In this document: positions 43,107 through 52,023 of the stretch, one piece after another
How the letters are laid out: every line of letters begins with the position of its first letter
How positions within the stretch are numbered: position 1 is the first letter of the stretch
NCBI RefSeq assembly: GCF_014486695.1
Contig: NZ_JACTAB010000002.1
Coordinates: 62,001-126,000 of the forward strand
DNA length: 64,000 nt
Direction of reading: 5' to 3'
Source: Flavobacterium buctense
GTDB lineage: Bacteria > Bacteroidota > Bacteroidia > Flavobacteriales > Flavobacteriaceae
The notes under the pieces: generated by a model
The model's database searches: none
Seen by the model: only the letters and a program-made list of their open reading frames with translations
What the model was told of the DNA's origin: nothing
Position numbers and translations under genes: made by a program

Positions 43107-44447
43107 ATGAACCTAAACCAAATCCACAACGTCTATTTCATCGGCATCGGAGGCATCGGAATGAGTGCCTTGGCGCGTTATTTCCAAAACATTGGTAAAA
43201 ATGTTTCTGGTTATGACAAGACGCCAACCATGTTAACCGACGAATTGATTGCGGCCGGAATGAATATTCATTTTGAAGACAATATTGGTTTAATTCCAAG
43301 CGATTATTACACCGAAAATACTTTGGTAATCATCACTCCGGCAGTACCGGTAACCCATTCAGAATGGAACTACTTTTTAGAAAGAGAGTATGTAGTTAAG
43401 AAACGCGCCGAGGTTTTAGGCATCATCACCAAAGACACATTTTGTTTCGCCGTTGCCGGAACGCACGGAAAAACAACGACTTCGAGCATACTCGGTCACA
43501 TTCTTTACGAAAGTGGAGCAGATGTTACGGCTTTCTTAGGTGGAATTGTAGAAAATTACCATTCCAATTTAATCGGAAACGGGAAAACTGTGACGGTAGT
43601 TGAAGCCGATGAATTCGATCGCTCGTTTTTGCATTTGCATCCGAATATTGCTTGCGTAACCTCAATGGATGCAGATCACTTAGACATTTATGGCGATGCA
43701 ACTGCGATTGAAGATTCGTTCCGTGAATTTGCCGATAAAGTAGAAGATAATAACAATTTATTCGTTCCGAAAGGTTTACCGCTAGAAGGTCTAACCATTG
43801 GAATCGATGAAGAATCAACCTATAAAGCTTTCAACATCCGAATTGAAAACGGATTCTATGTTTTTGATGTGCAAACGCCGTCGGAAACAATCCGTGATTT
43901 GAAATTTGGTTTGCCCGGAAGACACAATTTAATGAATGCCTTGATGGCTTTAGCAATGTCTAAGACTTTTGGTACCCCGACCGAGTCCATTGCTAAAGCC
44001 TTGGCTTCATTTAAAGGAATTCAGCGCAGATTTTCTTATCAAATCAAAACAAATGACTTGGTTTATATAGATGATTATGCGCATCATCCTACAGAAATTA
44101 ACGCAGTGCATCAAGCGGTTCGTGAGTTGTATCCGAACCAAAAAGTATTGGCGATTTTCCAACCGCATTTGTTCAGTAGAACGAAAGATTTTGCCGATGA
44201 TTTTGCCAAAAGTTTGTCGCAATTCGACGAAATTTTGTTGTTAGATATTTATCCCGCCAGAGAATTACCGATGGAAGGAATTACCTCAAGTTGGTTGCTT
44301 TCCAAAATGGAAAATAACAATAAAAAATTGGTTACAAAAGGCGAATTAATTCCTTCAATTTTGAATAGTAGCGCTAAAATAATTGTCACCATCGGCGCAG
44401 GAGACATTGGTGAAATAGTTCCAAAAATTAAATTGGCTTTATCATGA
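43107..44447 (+). CDS. murC: UDP-N-acetylmuramate:L-alanine ligase
   Basis: The 446-residue ligase adds the first amino acid to UDP-MurNAc. Motifs are VYFIGIGGIGMSALARYF (nucleotide fold), AGTHGKTTTSSILGHIL (ATP loop), VVEADEFDRSFLHLHP and YIDDYAHHPTEINAV. The start at 43107 (MNLNQIHNVYFIGIGG) is typical; an ATG 18 bases upstream lies in the word-repeat spacer. The stop overlaps ftsQ (ATGA). Confidence 0.96.
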   Translation: MNLNQIHNVYFIGIGGIGMSALARYFQNIGKNVSGYDKTPTMLTDELIAAGMNIHFEDNIGLIPSDYYTENTLVIITPAVPVTHSEWNYFLEREYVVKKRAEVLGIITKDTFCFAVAGTHGKTTTSSILGHILYESGADVTAFLGGIVENYHSNLIGNGKTVTVVEADEFDRSFLHLHPNIACVTSMDADHLDIYGDATAIEDSFREFADKVEDNNNLFVPKGLPLEGLTIGIDEESTYKAFNIRIENGFYVFDVQTPSETIRDLKFGLPGRHNLMNALMALAMSKTFGTPTESIAKALASFKGIQRRFSYQIKTNDLVYIDDYAHHPTEINAVHQAVRELYPNQKVLAIFQPHLFSRTKDFADDFAKSLSQFDEILLLDIYPARELPMEGITSSWLLSKMENNNKKLVTKGELIPSILNSSAKIIVTIGAGDIGEIVPKIKLALS

Positions 44448-45166
44448 GAATTTTCACTTGGACAAATATCAGATTAGTATTGATGATTTCGGTCGTTATC
44501 TTCCTATTTTCCTTCACTTCGCACCGAAATACTATGAGAAAAATATCGAAAACCGAAGTGGTTTTTGTAGGTGAAAACACTCTTTTTTTGAAGCCGGAAA
44601 TGGTTAATAAATTGTTAATAGAAAAAAATCAGGACCTAAAAACTATCAATAAAGATGGTTTAGATTTGAATAAATTGGAAAAATCCGTTAGTAGTCATCA
44701 AATGATTCAAAAAGCGGATGTTTTTATCAGTGTTGATGGGGTTTTAAAAGCAGTGGTGGAACAAAAAACACCAGTAGGCAGAGTGTTTGACGAAACGGGT
44801 TCTTTTTATATTGATAATGAGGGAAATAAAATGCCGTTATCAGATAATTACACCGCCAGAGTGCCACTACTATCGGGGGAAATTACAGCAGTAAAAAAGG
44901 AAAAATTATCTGAAGTTTTAGGGATGATTGCGGAAGATGATTTTTTGAAAAAAAATATCATAGGTGTTCAAGTTTTGCCTAGCGGTGGCTTAATTATGGC
45001 GAACAGAAATTACGATTATCAAATCGATTTTGGCAGAACTATCAACATCGAAAGAAAATTTAAGAATTACAAAGCCTTTTTTCAAAAGGCGGTTTTAGAT
45101 AGCACTTTGGACAAGTACCGAAGAATTAATTTGAAGTTTACCAAGCAAGTGGTGTGCATTAAATAG
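44444..45166 (+). CDS. ftsQ: Cell division protein FtsQ
   Basis: The 240-residue bitopic protein has an N-terminal membrane helix (VLMISVVIFLFSFTSH), then a POTRA-like domain (KTEVVFVGENTLFLKPEMVNKLL.. LNKLEKSVSSHQMIQKADVFISVDGVLKAVVEQKTPVGRVFD) and a beta domain. It bridges FtsA/FtsW and FtsL/B. Sequence similarity to E. coli is low; position between murC and ftsA and the topology support it. It overlaps murC by four bases. Confidence 0.9.
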   Translation: MRIFTWTNIRLVLMISVVIFLFSFTSHRNTMRKISKTEVVFVGENTLFLKPEMVNKLLIEKNQDLKTINKDGLDLNKLEKSVSSHQMIQKADVFISVDGVLKAVVEQKTPVGRVFDETGSFYIDNEGNKMPLSDNYTARVPLLSGEITAVKKEKLSEVLGMIAEDDFLKKNIIGVQVLPSGGLIMANRNYDYQIDFGRTINIERKFKNYKAFFQKAVLDSTLDKYRRINLKFTKQVVCIK

Positions 45167-45172
45167 AAGATT

Positions 45173-46552
45173 ATGGAAAAAGAGAATATTGCAGTCGGAT
45201 TAGACATTGGGACAACCAAGATTGTGGCCATGATTGGCAAGAAAAATGAGTACGGAAAATTGGAAATTTTGGGTGTCGGAAAATCCAAAAGTCTTGGTGT
45301 GGCTCGTGGCGTTGTTAACAATATCACGCAAACGATTCAATCCATTCAACAAGCAGTTCTTGAAGCAGAAAATAATTCAGGTTATAAAATAAACGATGTG
45401 GTGGTTGGTATTGCCGGACAACACATCAGAAGCATACAACATACCGATTACGTAATCAGAACAAACCCTGAAGAAGTAATTAGCGGAAGAGACATCCAAT
45501 TGTTAATCGACCAAGTAAACAAATTGGCAATGCTACCGGGAGAAGAAATTATCCACGTATTGCCACAAGAATTTAAAATCGACGGGCAATCGGAAATCAA
45601 AGAACCCATCGGAATGTACGGTGGCAGATTGGAAGCGAGTTTCCACGTGGTAGTCGGACAAGCGTCTTCTATCAGAAATGTTGGAAGATGTATTCAAAGT
45701 TCAGGCATTGAATTGTCAGGATTGACTTTGGAACCTTTGGCTTCAGCCGATGCGGTTTTGAGTCAGGAAGAAAAAGAAGCCGGAGTAGCGTTGATTGACA
45801 TAGGTGGTGGAACCACAGATTTGGCCATTTTCAAAGATGGAATCATTCGCCACACAGCGGTTGTACCTTTTGGAGGAAACGTAATTACCGATGATATCAA
45901 AGAAGGTTGTTCAATTATTGAAAAACAGGCAGAGTTATTAAAAGTTAAATTCGGCTCTGCATGGCCGGGAGAAAATAAAGACAACGAAATTGTTTCCATT
46001 CCGGGTTTACGCGGAAGAGATCCCAAAGAGATTTCGCTTAAGAATTTATCGAAAATTATTCACGCCAGAGTAGTGGAAATTATCGAGCAGGTTTTCACCG
46101 AAATTAAAGCCTACGGACACGAAGATCCACGCAAGAAATTGATTGCCGGAATCGTTTTAACTGGTGGTGGTTCCCAATTGAAACACATCAAACAATTGGT
46201 GGAATACATCACAGGAATGGACACCAGAATCGGTTATCCAAATGAGCATTTGGCAGGCAATTCGGGTGAAGAAATTTCAAGTCCGTTATATGCTACCGCA
46301 GTAGGATTGGTTATGAACAGCATCGAAAACAATTCGAACAGTGCTTACAAAATTGAATTAAAAGAGGTAGCTACTGAAGCGCCAAGACAAACCATTCAAC
46401 AACCGGTTTTTGAACCTAAAGAGGAAGAGATTACCAATGAAGTAATAGTAGAAGAAAAGCCTGAACCTGAAACTACGGAAAGTAAAATCAGACGCTCGTT
46501 TTTTGACCGCTATGTGGACAAGATTAAAGATTTTTTAGATAACGCAGAGTAA
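45173..46552 (+). CDS. ftsA: Cell division protein FtsA
   Basis: The 459-residue actin-like ATPase tethers FtsZ to the membrane. Phosphate 1 is VGLDIGTTKIVAMIG, phosphate 2 is GVALIDIGGGTTDLAIFKDG and the adenosine site is IVLTGGGSQLKHIKQL. The 1C subdomain is at about 85-165. The C-terminal amphipathic membrane-targeting helix is RSFFDRYVDKIKDFLDN, behind an acidic linker. Gap to ftsQ is six bases. Confidence 0.96.
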   Translation: MEKENIAVGLDIGTTKIVAMIGKKNEYGKLEILGVGKSKSLGVARGVVNNITQTIQSIQQAVLEAENNSGYKINDVVVGIAGQHIRSIQHTDYVIRTNPEEVISGRDIQLLIDQVNKLAMLPGEEIIHVLPQEFKIDGQSEIKEPIGMYGGRLEASFHVVVGQASSIRNVGRCIQSSGIELSGLTLEPLASADAVLSQEEKEAGVALIDIGGGTTDLAIFKDGIIRHTAVVPFGGNVITDDIKEGCSIIEKQAELLKVKFGSAWPGENKDNEIVSIPGLRGRDPKEISLKNLSKIIHARVVEIIEQVFTEIKAYGHEDPRKKLIAGIVLTGGGSQLKHIKQLVEYITGMDTRIGYPNEHLAGNSGEEISSPLYATAVGLVMNSIENNSNSAYKIELKEVATEAPRQTIQQPVFEPKEEEITNEVIVEEKPEPETTESKIRRSFFDRYVDKIKDFLDNAE

Positions 46553-46553
46553 A

Positions 46554-46583
46554 GTGTGCAGTGGTCAGTTTATAGTGATCAGT
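46554..46583 (+). repeat. Short-word repeat (GTGG/TAGTGATCAGT words) between ftsA and ftsZ
   Basis: The sequence GTGCAGTGGTCAGTTTATAG and the following TGATCAGTAG are built from CAGT/GTCAGT/GATCAGT words, another low-complexity type in this window. The remaining 70 bases before ftsZ are AT-rich with no other feature. Confidence 0.45.
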
Positions 46584-46653
46584 AGGGCAAGTTGGAAAAA
46601 ATAAATAAGACAAAACAGAATACAAAATATATAATACCTAACACCAAAATAGT

Positions 46654-48624
46654 ATGATAAGCAACTCAGAATTTGGAAGCATCTCATTTGATTTACCAAA
46701 GAATCAATCAAATGTGATCAAAGTAATCGGTGTTGGTGGCGGCGGAAGTAACGCTATCAATCACATGTTCAAACAGGGAATCAAAGGTGTAGATTTCATC
46801 GTTTGTAATACCGACTCACAAGCACTTCAAAACAGCCCGGTGCCTAATAAAATTCAGTTGGGTGTAAACTTAACCGAAGGTCTTGGCGCAGGTGCTAACC
46901 CGGATGTTGGACAACAATCCGCATTGGAAAGTGTGGGCGACATTGAAAAAATGTTGGACAGCAATACCAAAATGGTTTTCATCACAGCCGGTATGGGCGG
47001 TGGAACCGGAACCGGTGCAGCTCCAGTTATTGCGCAATTGGCCAAAGAAAGAGATATTCTTACCGTTGGTATCGTGACAATTCCTTTCCAATTTGAAGGA
47101 AAAGTGCGTTCGGAACAAGCCTTGTTGGGTGTTGAAAAATTAAGAAAACAAGTAGATTCTTTGATTGTTATCAATAACAATAAATTGAGAGAAGTGTACG
47201 GGAACTTAGGTTTCAAAGCAGGTTTCTCTAAAGCTGATGAAGTATTGGCTACCGCTTCTCGTGGTATCGCGGAAGTAATTACACACCACTACACACAAAA
47301 CATCGACTTAAAAGACGCCAAAACCGTACTTTCCAATAGCGGCACTGCCATTATGGGTTCTTCTATCGCTACCGGTGATAACCGTGCTAAAGAAGCCATC
47401 ATCACCGCTTTAGATTCTCCTTTGTTAAATGATAATAAAATCTCCGGTGCTAAAAACGTATTGTTGCTTATCGTTTCAGGCTCAAGCGAGATTACTATTG
47501 ATGAAATCGGAGAAATCAACGACCACATCCAATCGGAAGCTGGCTTTAATGCCAACATTATTATGGGAGTTGGTGAAGACGAAACGTTAGGGGAAGCGAT
47601 TGCCGTAACTATTATCGCGACAGGTTTCAACGTTGAACAACAAAACGGTATCGTAAACACTGAAGTGAAGAAAATTGTTCACGCTTTAGAAGACGATCAA
47701 AAATTGGTGCGCGACTTAACGCAAAAACCGGTGGAAGTTTTCCAAAGTATTGTTGATACGCCAAAAGCTGAAGTAAAAGAAGAAAAAATCGTATTCGAAT
47801 TAATCGAAGAAGAGATAGAAATGCCAACAGTAGCCACTGCAGCTATTGATGACAACGAATTAATCGCGATGAACCAATTCATCCGCAATTTAGACGTGAC
47901 TTTCGAAATCGTTTCGCCTATCATGGACATCGATTACAAAGTAACTACGCCTGAAGTACGCGAAATGAAAGTGGTTGAACCACAAAACATCATCGAAGAA
48001 GAACAAATCACTTTCACTTTTGATATGCCTGCTGCGACGCCGGTATTCGAAAAAGTGGAAGTAGTAGAAGCAGTTCAAGAAGTGGAAGAAAGCAGAATCG
48101 TTTTCGATTTGTCTGAAGCCAATGAAATTGTGGTAAACGAGCCTGTACAATTCGTTCCGGTAACGGAATTGAACGAAGGTGGCGTAATCAAATATTCTTT
48201 GGAAGAGTACATGGAGTTAGAAAACGACTTATTGAATTCTAAACCGGCGGCCAAAATCGTTGAAGAGCCAATCGCTGAAGAGTTAAACATCACCATGAAA
48301 CAAGTTGTGGAAACCGAGAAACCTCAAACCACTTCAGTTAATTACTTCGATGACGCTTCTCCGGTAGAAATGACTATCGAAGAAACCTTGAAACACAGAG
48401 CGGACGAGCGCAGAAGAAAATTAAAAGAGTTCAATTACAAATTCCACAACAATCCGTCAAGAATTGAGGAAATGGAAAAAGAACCGGCTTACAAAAGATT
48501 AGGGGTTGAACTGTCAAACAACGCCGACAATAGCTCAAACTCAAGAATGTCATTGGGAACTGATAGTAACGACGATTTACAAATCAGAACCAACAATTCG
48601 TTCTTGCATGATAATGTAGATTAG
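46654..48624 (+). CDS. ftsZ: Cell division GTPase FtsZ with long C-terminal tail
   Basis: The 656-residue protein polymerises into the Z ring. The tubulin signature is AGMGGGTGTGAAP (residues 112-124); the N-terminal GTP loop is GVGGGGSNAINHM; GSSIATGDNRAKEAIITALDSPLL is the T7/H8 region. The GTPase body ends near residue 335. The remaining about 320 residues are an acidic, Val/Glu-rich linker (VEEPIAEEL, EVVEAVQEVEESRI) and a terminal motif (KEPAYKRLGVEL.. NNSFLHDNVD) that probably binds FtsA. E. coli FtsZ has 383 residues; long linkers are usual in Flavobacteriia. Confidence 0.97.
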   Translation: MISNSEFGSISFDLPKNQSNVIKVIGVGGGGSNAINHMFKQGIKGVDFIVCNTDSQALQNSPVPNKIQLGVNLTEGLGAGANPDVGQQSALESVGDIEKMLDSNTKMVFITAGMGGGTGTGAAPVIAQLAKERDILTVGIVTIPFQFEGKVRSEQALLGVEKLRKQVDSLIVINNNKLREVYGNLGFKAGFSKADEVLATASRGIAEVITHHYTQNIDLKDAKTVLSNSGTAIMGSSIATGDNRAKEAIITALDSPLLNDNKISGAKNVLLLIVSGSSEITIDEIGEINDHIQSEAGFNANIIMGVGEDETLGEAIAVTIIATGFNVEQQNGIVNTEVKKIVHALEDDQKLVRDLTQKPVEVFQSIVDTPKAEVKEEKIVFELIEEEIEMPTVATAAIDDNELIAMNQFIRNLDVTFEIVSPIMDIDYKVTTPEVREMKVVEPQNIIEEEQITFTFDMPAATPVFEKVEVVEAVQEVEESRIVFDLSEANEIVVNEPVQFVPVTELNEGGVIKYSLEEYMELENDLLNSKPAAKIVEEPIAEELNITMKQVVETEKPQTTSVNYFDDASPVEMTIEETLKHRADERRRKLKEFNYKFHNNPSRIEEMEKEPAYKRLGVELSNNADNSSNSRMSLGTDSNDDLQIRTNNSFLHDNVD

Positions 48625-48648
48625 TCTGCCATTTTTTCTAATCGGATG

Positions 48649-48687
48649 ACCCGAAAATTTCACTGAGATTTTCGGGTTATTTTTTTT
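48649..48687 (+). terminator. Terminator after ftsZ
   Basis: The ten-base stem ACCCGAAAAT/ATTTTCGGGT (48649-48658 with 48668-48677) is followed by a T-run (48680-48687). It ends the dcw transcription unit. Confidence 0.9.
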
Positions 48688-48698
48688 ACCTTCGCAGT

Positions 48699-48822
48699 GC
48701 TTTTTAGGCTAGTCCCAAATTTAGTTTGGGAAGCGAAAGGTTCGGGCAGTTTCAGTAATCCATTTTCCCGCTGTCCGCAGTATCTCTTCGAGGATACTTG
48801 CTCCCATCGGGGCTAAAAAGCC
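48699..48822 (-). ncRNA. Structured intergenic element, possibly Flavo-1-like RNA
   Basis: On the minus strand the element starts GGCTTTTTAGCCCCGATGGG (48822-48803), has a hairpin AGTATC/GATACT (48798-48779) and GCGGACAGCGGG (48778-48767), a second hairpin with CCCAAA/TTTGGG, and ends CTAAAAAGC; the ends share the nine-base inverted repeat GCTTTTTAG/CTAAAAAGC. I recognise the AGCCCCGAT..GCGGACAGCGGG pattern as a widespread flavobacterial intergenic element and think it corresponds to the Flavo-1 motif, but this is from memory. No promoter was seen, so expression is uncertain; it could also be a mobile repeat. Confidence 0.5.
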
Positions 48823-48837
48823 AATCATTTAGAGAAA

Positions 48838-48858
48838 CTAAGAAGTCTAATTATCTAA
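48838..48858 (+). repeat. 21-bp direct repeat, copy before yqeY
   Basis: These 21 bases, with core CTAAGAAGTCTAATTATC, are identical to 49390-49410. They are followed by TCTAACAATCTA (48854-48865), which also occurs at 25728-25739 shortly before the dnaG start. The two copies bracket yqeY. Confidence 0.7.
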
Positions 48859-48876
48859 CAATCTAATAATATAAAT

Positions 48877-49326
48877 ATGAGTTTAGAAACACAAATCATG
48901 GACGAAATGAAAAACGCCATGAGAGCCAAAGATACCGTCGCTTTAGAAGCTTTAAGAGCCATAAAATCAGGCATCATTTTAGCCAAAACCGAAGCCGGTG
49001 CCAGCGATACTTTATCTGCAGAAGATGAAATTAAATTGTTGCAACGTTTGGTTAAGCAAAGAAAAGACAGCGCCAACATTTATACCGAGCAAAACCGTGC
49101 CGACTTAGCCGCACCCGAGTTAGCCCAGGTAGCCGTAATCGAAAAGTTCTTGCCCGCACAATTATCAGAAGAAGAAGTTGAAGCTACGGTTGCAAAAATT
49201 ATCACTGAAGGCGGTTTCTCAGGCATGGCATCCATGGGACAAGTTATGGGCAAAGCCTCAGCTGCCTTAGCCGGTAAAACCGATGGTAAAACCATTTCGA
49301 CTATCGTTAAAAAATTATTGACCTAA
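48877..49326 (+). CDS. yqeY: GatB/YqeY domain protein
   Basis: The 149-residue helical protein has the two helical bundles of the YqeY family (SLETQIMDEMKNAMRAKDTVALEALRAIKSGI; KFLPAQLSEEEVEATVAKIITEGGFSGMASMGQVMGKASAALAGKTDGKTISTIVKKLL). The C-terminal part resembles the tRNA-binding domain of GatB. A tRNA-related role is likely but unproven; it is often beside ftsZ in Bacteroidota. A tRNA-Arg gene lies 87 bases downstream. Confidence 0.93.
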   Translation: MSLETQIMDEMKNAMRAKDTVALEALRAIKSGIILAKTEAGASDTLSAEDEIKLLQRLVKQRKDSANIYTEQNRADLAAPELAQVAVIEKFLPAQLSEEEVEATVAKIITEGGFSGMASMGQVMGKASAALAGKTDGKTISTIVKKLLT

Positions 49327-49352
49327 TGAAGATTATTAGACTACTTAGAAAG

Positions 49353-49410
49353 TTAGACTTCTTAGATTCAATCTAACGAATCTAAAAATCTAAGAAGTCT
49401 AATTATCTAA
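49353..49410 (+). repeat. Long hairpin with word repeat before tRNA-Arg
   Basis: TTAGACTTCTTAGATT (49353-49368) is the perfect reverse complement of AATCTAAGAAGTCTAA (49387-49402), an 18-base loop between. The right arm is part of the 21-bp repeat (49390-49410) shared with the sequence before yqeY. The tRNA begins four bases later. No T-run follows, so it is not a classical terminator. Confidence 0.75.
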
Positions 49411-49413
49411 AAC

Positions 49414-49487
49414 GGCTGCGTAGTTCAACTGGATAGAATATCAGATTTCGGCTCTGAGGGTTGGGGGTTCGAATCCCTTCGCGGTCA
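49414..49487 (+). tRNA. tRNA-Arg (anticodon TCG)
   Basis: A 74-base cloverleaf. The acceptor GGCTGCG pairs with CGCGGTC (two G-T pairs) and A is the discriminator base. The D arm is GTTC/GAAT. The anticodon stem TCAGA/TCTGA holds the loop TTTCGGC with anticodon TCG at 49448-49450. The T arm is GGGGG-TTCGAAT-CCCTT. CCA is not encoded. It reads CGA, a rare Arg codon in such genomes. No own promoter was found; it may be read with yqeY. Confidence 0.93.
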
Positions 49488-49491
49488 CACA

Positions 49492-49519
49492 AAGCTCAAG
49501 AATTACTTGGGCTTTTTTT
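49492..49519 (+). terminator. Terminator after tRNA-Arg
   Basis: The stem AAGCTCAAG/CTTGGGCTT (one G-T pair) with a 5-base loop is followed by seven T. Confidence 0.85.
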
Positions 49520-49532
49520 ATATCTTTAGCCA

Positions 49533-50348
49533 ATGGAAGTTATTTTTATCATACTGGTTGGCCTGCTTCTTTTAGGCGCTTTTTTCTTCTTCTTTTTTAT
49601 GTTTATCATGAGTGTGCTCGATGATATCTCAATCGCTCTTCTCCACAGACCGCTTTATATCCATCTGTATTTGAATCCAAAAAAAATAAGCCCTGAAGAA
49701 GAATCTTTTCTAAGACAAAAGTTTCCTTTCTATCAAAAGCTTTCAGAAAAACACAAAGTGTATTTTCACCACCGGTTGGCGACTTTTAAAGAAACCTATC
49801 AATTTATACCCAGAGAGGATTTCCAAATCAATAGAGAAGTACAAACCCTGATTGCCGGAACTTATGTGATGTTAACCTTTGGCATGCGACGTTATCTGAT
49901 TACTTCTTTTGATAAAATCATTATCTATCCAAAAGAATATTATTCCAGCCATACAGAACAATACCACAAAGGAGAATTCAATCCGAGAATGAAAGCAGTG
50001 GTCTTTTCCTGGAAAGATTTTATGGACGGATACGAAATTGGTAATGATAATTTAAACTTAGGCATTCACGAGTTTTCTCATGTCATCCATCACCATAGTT
50101 TGCGAAGCGATGACGGCAGTTCGTTGGCTTTTCGAAAGCAGCACGATCGACTTCACAAAGAAGTAAGTCATCCGCCCAACAGACAAAGACTAATCGATTC
50201 CGAGTATTTTCGGATTTATGCCTATACCAATCATTTCGAATTCATTTCGGTCATCATTGAACATTATTTTGAAACGCCTAGTGAATTTAAAATGCAATTC
50301 CCGGAACTGTTTGATAACGTTAGCAAGATGCTGAACCACAAACACTAA
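49533..50348 (+). CDS. M90/MtfA-type zinc peptidase, membrane-anchored
   Basis: The 271-residue protein has an N-terminal membrane helix (FIILVGLLLLGAFFFFFFMFIM) and a cytosolic or periplasmic Peptidase_M90 (MtfA-like) domain. The zinc motif is GIHEFSHVIHH (H179, E180, H183), with FRIYAYTNHFEFISVIIEHYFETP further on providing the third ligand and the family-typical E/H pattern. E. coli MtfA regulates PtsG by binding Mlc and is a zinc peptidase; the membrane helix here is absent in E. coli. It is next to the galactose genes but in the opposite orientation. Confidence 0.85.
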   Translation: MEVIFIILVGLLLLGAFFFFFFMFIMSVLDDISIALLHRPLYIHLYLNPKKISPEEESFLRQKFPFYQKLSEKHKVYFHHRLATFKETYQFIPREDFQINREVQTLIAGTYVMLTFGMRRYLITSFDKIIIYPKEYYSSHTEQYHKGEFNPRMKAVVFSWKDFMDGYEIGNDNLNLGIHEFSHVIHHHSLRSDDGSSLAFRKQHDRLHKEVSHPPNRQRLIDSEYFRIYAYTNHFEFISVIIEHYFETPSEFKMQFPELFDNVSKMLNHKH

Positions 50349-50351
50349 TTA

Positions 50352-52022
50352 CTACCAGAATATTGTATACAAAGCCGCTAGTATAGATACGATTACCAAC
50401 ATTCCTACGGTAAAACTCGGCGACATTTTAAACATCGTTTTATCAACTTCTAAACCGTTTGGTTTAACCCCTTTGCGAGTTTCATATATACTGATAAAGT
50501 ACATGCCAATTACACAAATGGCGAATACAAATCCCATACGGTCAATAAACGGAATTTCGTAAACACCCTCGGCATTCGGCACTGCAAATCCCATCGGATT
50601 AAAGAAAGATAAATCGACAAAAGCCGGCATAAACTTGAATAGAATAGAGAATATGAAACCGCCAATGGTAGCAAAGAGTGCCGCATTAGAAGTCGTTTTT
50701 TTCCAGAAGAAACCAAGAATAAACATCGCAAAAACACCCGGACTCACAAAACCGGTATATTCCTGTATGTATTGGAAACCGCCTTTTTTGTCAATCCCTA
50801 AAAACGGAGCAACCACCACAGCAATAATCATCGCAGTAATGATGGTCAGTTTTCCAATGTTGACTAATTTTTTCTCATCGGCATCAACATTCAGTTTGGT
50901 TTTATAAACGTCTAAAGTGAATATCGTGGCAATGCTGTTGGCTTTTCCGGCTAACGAAGCTACAATCGCAGCGGTTAAAGCGGCAAAGGACAATCCTTTT
51001 AAACCAACCGGCAATAAGTTCAATAAAATAGGATACGCTCTGTCAGGATTCACGGTTCCGTCTTGCAACATCTCGGTTTGGAAATGTCCGTTTTGGTATA
51101 AAACATAAGCGGCAATTCCCGGTAAAACCACAATGATTGGCATTAATAATTTTAAGAAAGCGGCGAATAGAATTCCGCCACGAGCGGTTTTTAAATCGGC
51201 ACCCAAAGCTCTTTGCGTTATGTATTGGTTACAACCCCAATAATTCAAATTGATAATCAACATACCGCCAATCAACACCGACAATCCCGGTAAATCCATA
51301 TAATTCGCATTCGATTTGTCGAAAATCATATGGAAATGGTCATCCGCTTTCTCTCGCATCAGGTTAAATCCGCTGATTACGCCTTCGGAACCAAATTCGG
51401 TAGCCACTAAATTCAAAGCCAAATAAGTTGTCACCAATCCGCCCAAAATCAAAAAGAACACCTGAATTACATCGGTATAACCAATTACTTTCATGCCGCC
51501 CAATGTAATCATCACCGCGAAGAAAGCTAAGAATATCATGCAAAAAGTAATGTTCAAACCAGAGATACTGCTAATCGCCAAAGCGCCTAAATATAAGATA
51601 GAAGTCAGATTGACCAACACGTAAAGCAACAACCAAAACACCGCCATAATCATTGCTACATTGCTGTTGTAACGCTTGTTGAGATATTGCGGCATCGTGA
51701 AAATTTTGTTTTTCAAATACACCGGCATAAAGAAAATCGCAACAATTACTAACGTTGCCGCTGCCATCCATTCGTATGTGGCAATCGCCAATCCCATTTT
51801 GAAACCGCTACCACTCATCCCAATAAATTGTTCGGCACTGATGTTACTCGCAATCAATGACGCACCAATCGCCCACCAAGTCAGCGAACCTTCAGCCAGG
51901 AAATAATCGTTACTACTGGTTTGTGCTTTCTTTTTTCGGTTGTAAATCCAAAATCCGTAGCCGACAATAATGACGAAATACGCGAAGAAAACAATATAAT
52001 CTTGGGTGGCTAAAGTTTGCAT
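50352..52022 (-). CDS. Sodium/sugar symporter (SSS family, SGLT-like)
   Basis: The 556-residue protein has about 13-14 membrane segments and the solute:sodium symporter pattern: YDRK/NRKKKAQTSSNDYFLAEGSLTWWAIGASLIASNISAEQFIGMSGSGFKMG, GGMKVIGYTDVIQVFFLILGG and ALTAAIVASLAGKANSIATIFTLDVYK. It is closely like Vibrio vSGLT, which imports galactose or glucose with Na+. As last gene of the galactan locus it should import galactose released in the periplasm. It follows galT by one base. Confidence 0.93.
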   Translation of the reverse strand: MQTLATQDYIVFFAYFVIIVGYGFWIYNRKKKAQTSSNDYFLAEGSLTWWAIGASLIASNISAEQFIGMSGSGFKMGLAIATYEWMAAATLVIVAIFFMPVYLKNKIFTMPQYLNKRYNSNVAMIMAVFWLLLYVLVNLTSILYLGALAISSISGLNITFCMIFLAFFAVMITLGGMKVIGYTDVIQVFFLILGGLVTTYLALNLVATEFGSEGVISGFNLMREKADDHFHMIFDKSNANYMDLPGLSVLIGGMLIINLNYWGCNQYITQRALGADLKTARGGILFAAFLKLLMPIIVVLPGIAAYVLYQNGHFQTEMLQDGTVNPDRAYPILLNLLPVGLKGLSFAALTAAIVASLAGKANSIATIFTLDVYKTKLNVDADEKKLVNIGKLTIITAMIIAVVVAPFLGIDKKGGFQYIQEYTGFVSPGVFAMFILGFFWKKTTSNAALFATIGGFIFSILFKFMPAFVDLSFFNPMGFAVPNAEGVYEIPFIDRMGFVFAICVIGMYFISIYETRKGVKPNGLEVDKTMFKMSPSFTVGMLVIVSILAALYTIFW

Positions 52023-52023
52023 A

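Noticed and set aside
46854-48296. Several long antisense open frames across ftsZ
   Set aside because: They mirror the codon bias of ftsZ and show no domain features.
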